This document shows positions 1 through 6,681 of a DNA stretch of 8,342 bases, one piece after another; within the stretch, counting starts at the first letter, position 1; each line of letters starts with the position of its first letter. The notes below the pieces were generated by a model, which was not told where the DNA came from, did no database searches, and saw only the letters and a program-made list of their open reading frames with translations. The stretch is from an uncultured Muribaculaceae bacterium (GTDB lineage Bacteria; Bacteroidota; Bacteroidia; Bacteroidales; Muribaculaceae): assembly GCA_934590135.1 (NCBI GenBank), contig CAKTOT010000099.1, positions 1 through 8,342 on the forward strand, read 5' to 3'. A program made the position numbers and the translations under genes.

Positions 1-1907
1 CAGATGGCTCCGATGAATATGCCTATGGTCAGAAGTGCCAGTGCCGGGTATAGCATTACGCGGCTGATGTCGGCAAGGCGTGCCGCGTCACCGCGCCGTA
101 TCATAGCGGTCACGCCCGTCAAGGCCATAAGCATAAACAGCGCATAGGACAGCATCATCATCGCGACATGTACTGACAGCAACGGCGAATTGAGTACCGG
201 CATTAATCCGGTGACGGATGCTCCGGCGCCGCTCATAGAGGCTACACACATAGCTAATCCGGCGGCAAGTATACCCATAGGCAGCAATACGTAGATACGG
301 CTAAAAACCATAATGACGGTGGTCAGACACCAAGCCAGGAATTGCATTGTTTCGTATCCGTTGGACATGGGTATATGGCCGCAAACGCTCCAGCGCATAA
401 CTATCATTATGGTCAGCCATAGCCACAACAAAAGCGCCGTCACTACGCACAATCGTCGTAGAATGCATGTTTTTATGCGGCCTGTCGTCATAAGAATGTA
501 CAGTATAACGCCGATAATAACCGCCGCAACGGCAGGGATATGCCCGGAGGCCAATCCGGCATAAGTTCGTTCCAGAGATAGTCGTTCCGGAGACGGAAGT
601 ATCCCGGTAGTTTCGTGCCTTTGGTAGCGGCCTATAGCTTCCAATATCTGGCATTGAGCTTTGTCGTTGTTACATAGCACTTGTTCGTTGAGCAGGCCCA
701 GGGCCTTGCGCACAAACATCCATTTGTCGCCGTCCATGTCTGCCGGTAGACGGTCTGTGGGAGCGTACCACGCCACCGTCCCGGTACTGTCGCGCACGGG
801 GAACACTTTCAGCAATTCGCCGCTGACAACCATATTGACAGCTTCAAAGCGGTCTATATCGGCACGTTTGCGACTATCGCCCTGGCGCTCGGCATCTATG
901 CGTCCCGATGCCACAGCATCGAAAAAATCGACATAAGATGCGTGTCCGTCACAACCGAGGATGCGACATAATTCATTGTCTTTGACTCGTATTATCGGCT
1001 GAGATTTCCAATGGCCGAAATCAAAAACGAAACCTTCGAAGATCTCTTCGGCGTTTTTCCCTTCAAAAGACGAAGCCCCGTCTGTAATTGTCGCAGTGAA
1101 GTCGCGTGCGAGGATTGATACCGGACAGATACGATCGTTGTGATATACCGCGAGGGTGTTAAAAGTCTCTGATGCTTCCGGCGATAGTTCTGCCTTGGCT
1201 GCGGTGAAAAAAATAAGTAATGCAGCTACCGTGGTCGAAAGACGTCGTATGGCAGCTCTCCACTGTGTTCGACGTCCGAAGAAGTAGGCTATGAGCGTAA
1301 CGGCCAGCAGGATGTAGCCGACAAATGTCAACGGCAACCCTATCATATCGCGGTTGACATTAAGCGTCACGCCATTGCCGTCGGCATCATAACTTTCCGG
1401 AAGAATTGAGCATCCGGCGATGTGCCCGGGTCTGTTGAGCGATGCCGTTACGATATTGTTTGACCCATCTGCCAGAGTGCAAACGAAGTCTTTGGGAGCA
1501 GTTGTTCCCGGATATGTTTCAATATCAAAGGATTTTAATGTGATACGAGTCGACAGCGGCACGGTTTCGCCTTGTGCCGTTATGATGCTGTCTGTGCTTT
1601 GACCCGGAAGCAGATGAGCCGTGCCTTCTGAGCCGGTGAGGTGCGTCATTAGAGCCCCGGTAAGAATTAGTATAAAGGATGCGTGTATCATAAGTACTAC
1701 CGGACGATGCCATAGCCTTGTGCTATAGGAGATTATTGAGGCGCATACAGCGAGAAGCCCCCAAAGCGTCATCATCGGCCAAGACGAATATAAATCCTCG
1801 GACCATCCGCAAGTCACGCCTGCCGACAGCGTTGCCATCGAGGCGACGAGTACGACAAGCGTGACTATGGATAGTGTTGCTACAGGACGTAGGATGTTGG
1901 CTGGCAT
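1..1907 (-). CDS. ResB-CcsA fusion, system II cytochrome c synthase (3' part outside window)
   Basis: This inner-membrane protein would export haem and attach it to CxxCH motifs of periplasmic c-type cytochromes. I translated 635 codons with no stop; the gene continues off the left edge. The N-terminal ResB-like part has membrane segments near residues 11-30, 46-62 and 70-89, with a histidine in the third (H75), a periplasmic stretch, then a segment near 191-210. A soluble region (240-450) leads into the CcsA-like part, with segments near 457-474, 485-505, 520-540 and 577-600. There the family-typical SNGYETM (515-521) and a candidate periplasmic haem-ligand histidine (H580, in SPLLSVH) are visible. 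The tryptophan-rich haem-handling motif expected just after the last visible residues (IGAI) lies outside. The ATG at 1907 is 10 nt after the DUF1111 stop; an in-frame ATG at 1928 overlapping that gene is an alternative start. The adjacent DUF1111 protein, with two CxxCH sites, is the obvious client. Confidence 0.88.
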   Translation of the reverse strand, partial: MPANILRPVATLSIVTLVVLVASMATLSAGVTCGWSEDLYSSWPMMTLWGLLAVCASIISYSTRLWHRPVVLMIHASFILILTGALMTHLTGSEGTAHLLPGQSTDSIITAQGETVPLSTRITLKSFDIETYPGTTAPKDFVCTLADGSNNIVTASLNRPGHIAGCSILPESYDADGNGVTLNVNRDMIGLPLTFVGYILLAVTLIAYFFGRRTQWRAAIRRLSTTVAALLIFFTAAKAELSPEASETFNTLAVYHNDRICPVSILARDFTATITDGASSFEGKNAEEIFEGFVFDFGHWKSQPIIRVKDNELCRILGCDGHASYVDFFDAVASGRIDAERQGDSRKRADIDRFEAVNMVVSGELLKVFPVRDSTGTVAWYAPTDRLPADMDGDKWMFVRKALGLLNEQVLCNNDKAQCQILEAIGRYQRHETTGILPSPERLSLERTYAGLASGHIPAVAAVIIGVILYILMTTGRIKTCILRRLCVVTALLLWLWLTIMIVMRWSVCGHIPMSNGYETMQFLAWCLTTVIMVFSRIYVLLPMGILAAGLAMCVASMSGAGASVTGLMPVLNSPLLSVHVAMMMLSYALFMLMALTGVTAMIRRGDAARLADISRVMLYPALALLTIGIFIGAI

Positions 1908-1917
1908 TGTGTGGGGG

Positions 1918-3489
1918 TTAGATTGCATCGATGAATCGTACCACGGCATCTCGCTCGGACTTGGAGAGCTTGCGGAAATTCTCCACGGAGGCACGTGCGT
2001 CCGAATTGGCGGCGCCATGCCACATTATTGCTTCGAGTGTATTGCGTGCGCGGCAGTCGTGCAAACGGTCGCTGTGTCCGGAGCATATCGCCGATAGGCC
2101 GCGTCCCCATAGCGGTGTAGTGCGGCACCAGCCGGTACGAATATTATTAACCATTTCGAGACGGTGTTGTACCATGTCTGTGTACGGCCAAATCTTCTGG
2201 TTGGGGTAGCGCGGCAATCGTGCATCCGCATCTTTGAAGAAGCCGTTGGGGTCTGTGAACTTGTCTTCGCCTGTGGTCCATGTCGGGCGGTGACAGGTTG
2301 CACAACCTATCTGCGTGAACAATTCGCGACCTTTTTTGACTTGCGGGTCATCGAGATCGCGCGCTGCCGGGACGGCAAGGCCGCGATGCCAAATCATAAA
2401 GTCAACATAGTCGTTATCTGTCATTTCGGCCGGGAGCTCTTTGTTCATAAGGTAGTTATAGATATCTTCGGAGACATTGCCCGTCTTGTTCCATTCCGGG
2501 AAGAAGGCATAAAACTTAGACTGAACATCCGGATCGGCTGCTGCTGTACGTGCGTATGCGGCCGTCATATAGTGGTATCGGCGATCGCTGCGCGTGACGT
2601 TGGTAATGTTCCAAATAGCGTTGGCACCGGCGGCATCTTGTAGCGGGCCGCGTGACAGGGCGTAGGTAAAGCGCTTGGGGTGAGTTGTCTTGCCGTACAA
2701 CGAGGTCCATTCGCCGTTTTTGAATATGGCGGGATTGATGCGCGCTCCGGCTTTTTCTTCGAGCGCGTACTGGGCCTTGAGGTCGTCATCATCAATGGCG
2801 TCCAGCAATCCGGTACCATAGATGCCGATGGTAGACTCGAGACGTACCACGAGGTCGGAGTAGGCTATAGGTTGATTATTGACTTCCAGCGGTACATAGA
2901 ATGCGTCTTCGGGGATGGTGACTTCCGGATATATCAGCGAGTATGTCTCGCCATCGGGGAAGGTGTTGTTCCATTCATCGGTGTATGGTAGCCAATTGAT
3001 GACGATTTTTTCTTCGTCTAACGGGGCCTTGAATGGTTCTACGGCCTTGGTCTGCGGCATACCGGTCAGCGATGACAGGTAGTTGTCGTTGCGGTCGGTG
3101 AGTACGAGTAGGTATCCGTTGCCCCAGTCGTTGGCACGGTATCGGTCCATGCGCTTGCCGTGTCCGTATCCGGGATGACATGATACACATGACGAACGCA
3201 CATATAAAGGTCCGAGTCCGTTGAAGGGCTTGGTGCTTTGGTTGAAGGTGCGTTCAAAGAACAATTCGCCGTATTTGAAATGGTCGGTCATTCCGGCTTC
3301 CTCAACGGCGGGGGTGGGGTCGGAGAATGCGGTGGCCGATGTATTGAATGTTGTACCAAGACGCCCGCCGGCGTAGTATTCGTCGGCGAGTTCGTCATTG
3401 GTATCGGGCTTTGGCGTGGGCTTGTCATCGCTGCACGAGGCTGTGGCGATGGTCATCAACGCGATCAAAACCGGATAAATATGCTTCAT
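1918..3489 (-). CDS. DUF1111 di-heme oxidoreductase-like lipoprotein (COG3488 type)
   Basis: The 523-residue product is a predicted exported lipoprotein. Residues 1-18 form a signal peptide with lipobox TASC, giving C19 as the lipidated residue, followed by an acidic/proline linker. Two c-type haem sites are present: CVSCH (101-105) and CATCH (396-400). The C-terminal third has the family signature of a WRTTPLWG-like stretch (here WCRTTPLWG, 454-462), LHDCRAR (476-482) and EAIMWHG (486-492). Members are called thiol oxidoreductases or di-haem peroxidase (MauG/CCP-like) relatives; the true substrate is generally unknown. The gene starts 15 nt after the imelysin stop and is followed almost immediately by the cytochrome c synthase gene, consistent with co-transcription and with haem attachment by that synthase. 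Oddities are C455, C469 and C479 near the C-terminus, one of them where many relatives have LHDGRAR. The family call is firm; the reaction is not. Confidence 0.9.
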   Translation of the reverse strand: MKHIYPVLIALMTIATASCSDDKPTPKPDTNDELADEYYAGGRLGTTFNTSATAFSDPTPAVEEAGMTDHFKYGELFFERTFNQSTKPFNGLGPLYVRSSCVSCHPGYGHGKRMDRYRANDWGNGYLLVLTDRNDNYLSSLTGMPQTKAVEPFKAPLDEEKIVINWLPYTDEWNNTFPDGETYSLIYPEVTIPEDAFYVPLEVNNQPIAYSDLVVRLESTIGIYGTGLLDAIDDDDLKAQYALEEKAGARINPAIFKNGEWTSLYGKTTHPKRFTYALSRGPLQDAAGANAIWNITNVTRSDRRYHYMTAAYARTAAADPDVQSKFYAFFPEWNKTGNVSEDIYNYLMNKELPAEMTDNDYVDFMIWHRGLAVPAARDLDDPQVKKGRELFTQIGCATCHRPTWTTGEDKFTDPNGFFKDADARLPRYPNQKIWPYTDMVQHRLEMVNNIRTGWCRTTPLWGRGLSAICSGHSDRLHDCRARNTLEAIMWHGAANSDARASVENFRKLSKSERDAVVRFIDAI

Positions 3490-3504
3490 ATCTTAATTCT
3501 TAGT

Positions 3505-4656
3505 TTATTTGGCAAGTTGTGCTTTGACTTCGGTAAGTACGTCTACAAGGTCGTTGCATGCAGCCATAGCTGTGGCGGCTGACGGGTCGGTGTAGTTGCT
3601 CACGAATGGGGCTTTCATTGCTGCAATTTTTTCTTCGACGTTTGAGATGGCTGCGATTACGCGTGCATCGAGATCGGCGTTGACGGCTTTGATGTAGCTG
3701 TGCAGAGATTTGCTCTCATCGCGGCGCCCTTCGATGCCGCCCATATAGGCATTTTCGACGCTAATCATATTGTCGTGGAAGTCGGTGATGGACATGTGGC
3801 TGTAAGGCGACTCGATATAGTTGACGTCCTCGCCGGTGTGGGGCTTGCCGATTTTTTGCGTACCTACTTCGTCCACGATGTCGATGGCGCCGTCGACGAT
3901 GGCCTGCATGGCGTTGGTCCAAGAACGGTAGGTGCTACCGGCGCGGCCGGAATTGAGCATGTTCTCGCAGTAGGAGTATTCGCCGTTGGCTACGGTGTAG
4001 GCCCATTCGAGGTCGTCAAGTTTCTGCACGCGGTCGGCGGGCGCGTTGTCTGCCCCGGTCCAGGATACTTGCAGCTGGAAGGTCTTGTTGCGTAGGTCGC
4101 CGGCCACAGCGATGGCGTAGATGAGTTCGTTGTCGGGGATGGCGCTTGCAGCTTTGGGTTGTCCGTCGGCAAAGATGATGTACTCGATGCCGTGGAAGCC
4201 CAGGAGTTCCGGGCCGAGGTGTGCTCCGGCCCATTCGTCGCCGTCTTCGGCGGCCATAGCGGCAATGTGGTCGGCGTTAGACATCTCGGCTACGAGTCCG
4301 GCACGGTCCAGCGGCCATGAATCGATGTGCGGGTCGATGCCGAAGTCGGCGGCGGCACCGAAGAGAAATGCCTCGCTGCGCTCCCACCACTGACGGGCGG
4401 CGAGGAAGGTCTTGCAGGCTTTTTCGACATTGGCATCGGTCTTGGCGGCTTGCAAGGCTACGAGGTCGTTGACAAGCTGCTCGGCGTTGTCGGCCAGGTT
4501 CTTATACGTGATATTGACGGTGTTGTCGAGATACTGCTGAGCGATGGTCTCGTACTTGGCGTCTTTGTCGTTTGTGGGGTCGTTGGGCTCGTTGTTGTCG
4601 CTGCATGATCCGAAAAGCAGCGCGGTAGCAAGTACCGGAAGAATTTTCTTGTACAT
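3505..4656 (-). CDS. Imelysin-like (peptidase M75 family) lipoprotein
   Basis: The 383-residue product has a short signal peptide with lipobox FGSC and C18 as the lipidated residue, then an Asn/Asp/Pro-rich tether. The imelysin GxHxxE signature is seen as GFHGIE (153-158). A second conserved region, IESPYS (281-286), is followed by a helix carrying FHDNMISVENAY. The rest reads as mostly alpha-helical, as in imelysin structures. The family includes IrpA and EfeO-related proteins that are iron-regulated and thought to bind metal; proteolysis has not been convincingly shown, so I would not call it a protease. It sits between the porin (59-nt gap) and the DUF1111 gene (15-nt gap). Imelysin-DUF1111 neighbours recur in other Gram-negative bacteria, where they are associated with iron regulation. 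A Fur-box-like 19-mer lies 34-52 nt upstream of its start. Start choice: the ATG gives a complete signal peptide. Confidence 0.9.
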   Translation of the reverse strand: MYKKILPVLATALLFGSCSDNNEPNDPTNDKDAKYETIAQQYLDNTVNITYKNLADNAEQLVNDLVALQAAKTDANVEKACKTFLAARQWWERSEAFLFGAAADFGIDPHIDSWPLDRAGLVAEMSNADHIAAMAAEDGDEWAGAHLGPELLGFHGIEYIIFADGQPKAASAIPDNELIYAIAVAGDLRNKTFQLQVSWTGADNAPADRVQKLDDLEWAYTVANGEYSYCENMLNSGRAGSTYRSWTNAMQAIVDGAIDIVDEVGTQKIGKPHTGEDVNYIESPYSHMSITDFHDNMISVENAYMGGIEGRRDESKSLHSYIKAVNADLDARVIAAISNVEEKIAAMKAPFVSNYTDPSAATAMAACNDLVDVLTEVKAQLAK

Positions 4657-4689
4657 GTGTATAGTATTATTTTATGTTGTTTATATGCT

Positions 4690-4708
4690 TATGCTCATTC
4701 TCATTATG
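4690..4708 (-). promoter_or_regulatory. Candidate Fur box upstream of the imelysin gene
   Basis: Read on the minus strand this is CATAATGAGAATGAGCATA. It matches the classical 19-bp Fur consensus (GATAATGATAATCATTATC) at 13 of 19 positions, the left half much better than the right. It sits 34-52 nt upstream of the imelysin ATG, inside the 59-nt gap after the porin stop. No TAnnTTTG box is visible in this gap, so if functional it may act on a promoter I cannot see or on readthrough. The Fur consensus in Bacteroidota may differ from the proteobacterial one. Confidence 0.35.
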
Positions 4709-4715
4709 TGTGCGC

Positions 4716-6026
4716 TTAGAGGAAAAAGCCGGAGTAGGCGATGCCGATATTGACGGACGGCTCGTTGTTGTACTGGCTGTGTAGAAAGCGTTCTGAGAAT
4801 TCGGCCTTGATGACAATCTGCTTCATCGGGTAGTAGTTGACACCGAGGGCAATGCGATGACGCTCGGTCCAGGTGTACGTGGGCAGGTTGGCCGTAGGAA
4901 TAAAGGCGTCATAATATTCATAGCGTCCGAATAGGTACAGCCGGCTGTCTTTGGGGTGCTTGCCGGGGAAGAAGCGCAGCAGATCATATCCGAACTCGGT
5001 GCCGGCGGTCCAGGCACCTTTGCCGACGTTGGTGCGCTTGTACGGCGAGGTTTTGGACTGCTGGCGGTTGTAGTCGCTGATGATATCGGCATCGCTGAGG
5101 TAGCCGTAATCGGCGTTGGCACGTACTATCCACCCGCTTCCGGCGTAGTGCAGGCCGAAGGCGCCGATGGCCACTTCGCCCTTGACGTTCTTGTACTTGC
5201 CGTTGTCGGCCATCTGGGTGTTGTTGAAGCTGTGCCCATAGTAGCCGCTGACGCTCAGGCGCAGTCCGGGGATGCTGAAATTGTCGATGCGGGCGGCCAC
5301 GGCGTATTTGTTGGCCGGGGAGAATTCGAAGGCGCTGGCGGCGCCGCCGTTGATCCACCGGTCTTTGGAGAAATGCAGCGAGTTAAGCCCGGCCAATCCC
5401 ATCAGCTCGTAGCGCCATGCCCCGGCGCGTCCCCAGACCTCGATGCCGGTCTGGTGCCATGTGCAGGGCAGAATTTCGTTCTCGCCTTCGGGACGGTAGA
5501 CGGTGAAAAACTCGGTGGGCAGGTGGTGCGCGTTGGTCTCGCCCACGGGTACCACCTGGTGTCCGGCGCGAATATTAAACTGCGGGCGGAAGGACTTCTG
5601 AATCCAGAACTGTTCGAGGGCGACCTCGCCGCCGCGCTCGATTTCTTTTTCGTATTCGCCGACTTCCTCGTTTTCGATTTCGACGGCGCTCTCGGTGCCG
5701 CCGTGTTCAAATTCGATTTCGCTGCCCAGCGTCCATCCGCGTCCGAAGTCATAGCCGAGCATGACCACGACGTGCGGGATGTCGAAACGTCCGTGCGAAG
5801 GCGCGTTGCGGTAGTCTGCCGCATGGCTGTAGCGGTTGACGTTGTCGCTGTAGAAATTGCGGCTGTAGGCCACCTCGCCGTATCCGCCGACGCTCAGGCG
5901 CGACAGGAAGGGGCGCTTGGCTATCTTGGCGCTGTCCGGTACGTTGTCTGCTGCCGCGCAGGCGCAGCCCGCGCCTATGGCCAGGCAGACGGCAACGGCG
6001 GACAGCCGTGTGAAGAGTTTTTCCAT
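4716..6026 (-). CDS. Outer-membrane beta-barrel porin-like protein
   Basis: The 436-residue product begins with a signal peptide of about 25 residues (cleavage near the ACA/AAD stretch; the cysteines there do not form a good lipobox). It continues with alternating amphipathic strands such as LSVGGYGEVAY, HVVVMLGYDF and WTLGSEIEFEHGG. It ends in a strand (VNIGIAYSGFFL) with C-terminal aromatics and Leu, as expected for BAM-inserted barrels. It resembles the phosphate/anion-selective-type porins annotated in Bacteroidota, but I see no residue set that fixes a substrate. A glutamate-rich segment at 112-134 (ten Glu, no Asp) probably forms a loop and could bind cations. It is the first gene of the minus-strand set, with a promoter-like element about 90-120 nt upstream. 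It could supply the pore for the imelysin/DUF1111 system, by context only. A near full-length open frame on the opposite strand is a shadow of its codon bias. Confidence 0.8.
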   Translation of the reverse strand: MEKLFTRLSAVAVCLAIGAGCACAAADNVPDSAKIAKRPFLSRLSVGGYGEVAYSRNFYSDNVNRYSHAADYRNAPSHGRFDIPHVVVMLGYDFGRGWTLGSEIEFEHGGTESAVEIENEEVGEYEKEIERGGEVALEQFWIQKSFRPQFNIRAGHQVVPVGETNAHHLPTEFFTVYRPEGENEILPCTWHQTGIEVWGRAGAWRYELMGLAGLNSLHFSKDRWINGGAASAFEFSPANKYAVAARIDNFSIPGLRLSVSGYYGHSFNNTQMADNGKYKNVKGEVAIGAFGLHYAGSGWIVRANADYGYLSDADIISDYNRQQSKTSPYKRTNVGKGAWTAGTEFGYDLLRFFPGKHPKDSRLYLFGRYEYYDAFIPTANLPTYTWTERHRIALGVNYYPMKQIVIKAEFSERFLHSQYNNEPSVNIGIAYSGFFL

Positions 6027-6115
6027 TGAATTGTCCTATTGTGTGTTAGTATAGTATATCCGTGCAATATCGCCCCCGTATGGGCGTGCCGGATTTCATC
6101 TGTCATTTTCGGATG

Positions 6116-6148
6116 CAAAATTACAACCGTTAACACTTGCGCGACAAT
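6116..6148 (-). promoter_or_regulatory. Bacteroidota-type promoter for the porin operon
   Basis: On the minus strand, ATTG (6145-6148) is followed after 21 nt by TAATTTTG (6116-6123). This fits the Bacteroides -33 TTTG / -7 TAnnTTTG pattern. Transcription would start near 6109, giving a leader of about 80 nt before the porin ATG at 6026. That leader contains a GC-rich hairpin, with 5-bp stem CGCCC/GGGCG and a 6-nt loop (6071-6086), and no clear Shine-Dalgarno sequence. Confidence 0.6.
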
Positions 6149-6309
6149 ACCCAAAAATTGGATTAATGCCCGCCTCGCCCCCCGCCGCCATACTCCCCCA
6201 TATCCTAAAAGTAGGGTGTCGCCGCGGCAGGGTAGGGGTGGTGTCGGTGTGCATTTGTTTTTTTTGAAAATAGTATGGGTTGTTCAATGGCTAATACGAT
6301 AGAAGTTTG
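6149..6309. other. Non-coding spacer with strand-asymmetric C-rich then G-rich tract
   Basis: No credible gene is seen here. From about 6166 to 6205 the plus strand is C-rich (runs of five and six C). From about 6210 to 6250 it is G-rich (runs of three and four G), with a perfect 8-bp palindrome GCCGCGGC at 6221-6228 and a small hairpin CCTA-AAAG-TAGG near 6203-6214. A run of eight or more T follows at about 6259. The tract separates the divergent promoters of the porin operon and of the structured RNA. Its function is unknown; DNA secondary structure or a small repeat element are possible. Confidence 0.4.
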
Positions 6310-6317
6310 TAAATTTG
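6310..6317 (+). promoter_or_regulatory. Candidate -7 box (TAAATTTG) for the structured RNA
   Basis: TAAATTTG is an exact TAnnTTTG match. The nearest upstream TTG (6280-6282) is 27 nt away, longer than the usual 19-21, so the -33 element is weak or absent. A start near 6324 would place the box just before the first hairpin of the downstream structured segment, which is the main reason to believe it. Confidence 0.45.
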
Positions 6318-6323
6318 CAATCG

Positions 6324-6630
6324 AACCACTCAGCATATTGCCGTTAAGAGTAATGGCATCGCTGTGGTCTTAAATATGAAAGCGTACATCTACGCTTATT
6401 CTTGGCTTTCAGAAAATTTGGCCATTTTCAGAATCACAGTCAAGGATAGTGCAGCGATGGACGCCGCTGGTGTGTATATACCTGTCCGACTTATTACGAC
6501 TAATAGGACGAATAGGTCGAGGTGTTTGCATATAGGAGCGGGGTCTTCGTTGCTCAATCCACTGTGATGGGCCAGGCCAAATGCCTCTGAAAGCGGAATG
6601 AGCAATTGTAAGGCTCCCGCTTTTCTTTTA
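6324..6630 (+). ncRNA. Unrecognised structured RNA or attenuator leader, about 300 nt
   Basis: Between a promoter-like box and an intrinsic terminator the plus strand shows successive foldable elements. HP1 is TGCCGTTA/TAATGGCA with loop AGAG (6339-6358, one G-U pair). HP2 is AAGCGTA/TACGCTT with loop CATC (6380-6397). HP3 is GAAAAT/ATTTTC with loop TTGGCC (6412-6429). A multibranch domain is closed by CACAGT plus GGAT (6435-6447) pairing with ATCCACTGTG (6557-6566), with a CAA bulge. It contains CAGCG/CGCTG (6452-6469), ACCTGTCC pairing with GGAC and AGGT (6480-6517, GAAT bulge), and GAGC/GCTC (6536-6555). The terminator follows. It does not show the hallmarks I know of tmRNA, RNase P RNA, SRP RNA or 6S RNA. 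It may be an independent small RNA, or the regulatory leader of the methyltransferase operon, since no promoter is visible between its terminator and that gene. Both ends are estimates. Confidence 0.55.
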
Positions 6631-6632
6631 TT
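6590..6632 (+). terminator. Intrinsic terminator upstream of the methyltransferase gene
   Basis: AAAGCGG (6590-6596) pairs with CCGCTTT (6617-6623), and GAGC (6600-6603) pairs with GCTC (6613-6616). This gives an 11-bp stem with an AAT bulge and a 9-nt loop. A U-rich tail (TTTTCTTTTATT, from 6621) follows directly. There is no T-tract on the other side, so it acts on the plus strand. It ends 42 nt before the methyltransferase ATG. Confidence 0.75.
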
Positions 6633-6638
6633 CACAGT

Positions 6639-6681
6639 TGCCATTCGGAGCTTGTGGCATGAAAACAGAGTTCTATGGCAA
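6639..6681 (+). promoter_or_regulatory. Inverted repeat enclosing the methyltransferase start codon
   Basis: TTGCCAT (6639-6645) and ATGGCAA (6675-6681) are perfect 7-bp complements, and the second copy contains the ATG of the methyltransferase gene. A competing arrangement pairs TGCCA (6640-6644) with TGGCA (6656-6660). In RNA the first pairing would hide the start codon. As DNA it could be an operator. No Shine-Dalgarno sequence is visible in the intervening AAAACAGAGTTCT. Confidence 0.35.

Noticed and set aside
301..1713. Several short open frames on both strands in the left 1.9 kb
   Set aside because: They all lie inside the continuous 635-codon minus-strand ResB-CcsA reading frame, which has clear family features.
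4956..6029. 357-codon open frame on the plus strand opposite the porin
   Set aside because: It mirrors the GC-biased codon positions of the porin gene. Its translation is Val/Ala/Gly-rich with no domain, while the minus-strand frame has a signal peptide and beta-barrel features.
6039..6302. Small frames on both strands in the porin upstream region (6039-6302 plus, 6096-6287 minus)
   Set aside because: They cross the porin promoter and a low-complexity GC tract and show no domain or start signal.
6364..6567. 67-codon plus-strand frame starting with GTG inside the structured segment
   Set aside because: It has a non-ATG start and no ribosome site, and its bases are largely committed to hairpins 2 and 3 and the multibranch domain. 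It remains the weakest of these rejections.
6324..6630. Assignment of the structured RNA to tmRNA, RNase P RNA, SRP RNA or 6S RNA
   Set aside because: I see no tRNA-like end or tag frame, no RNase P core sequence, no SRP tetraloop helix and no single long 6S-type bubble hairpin.
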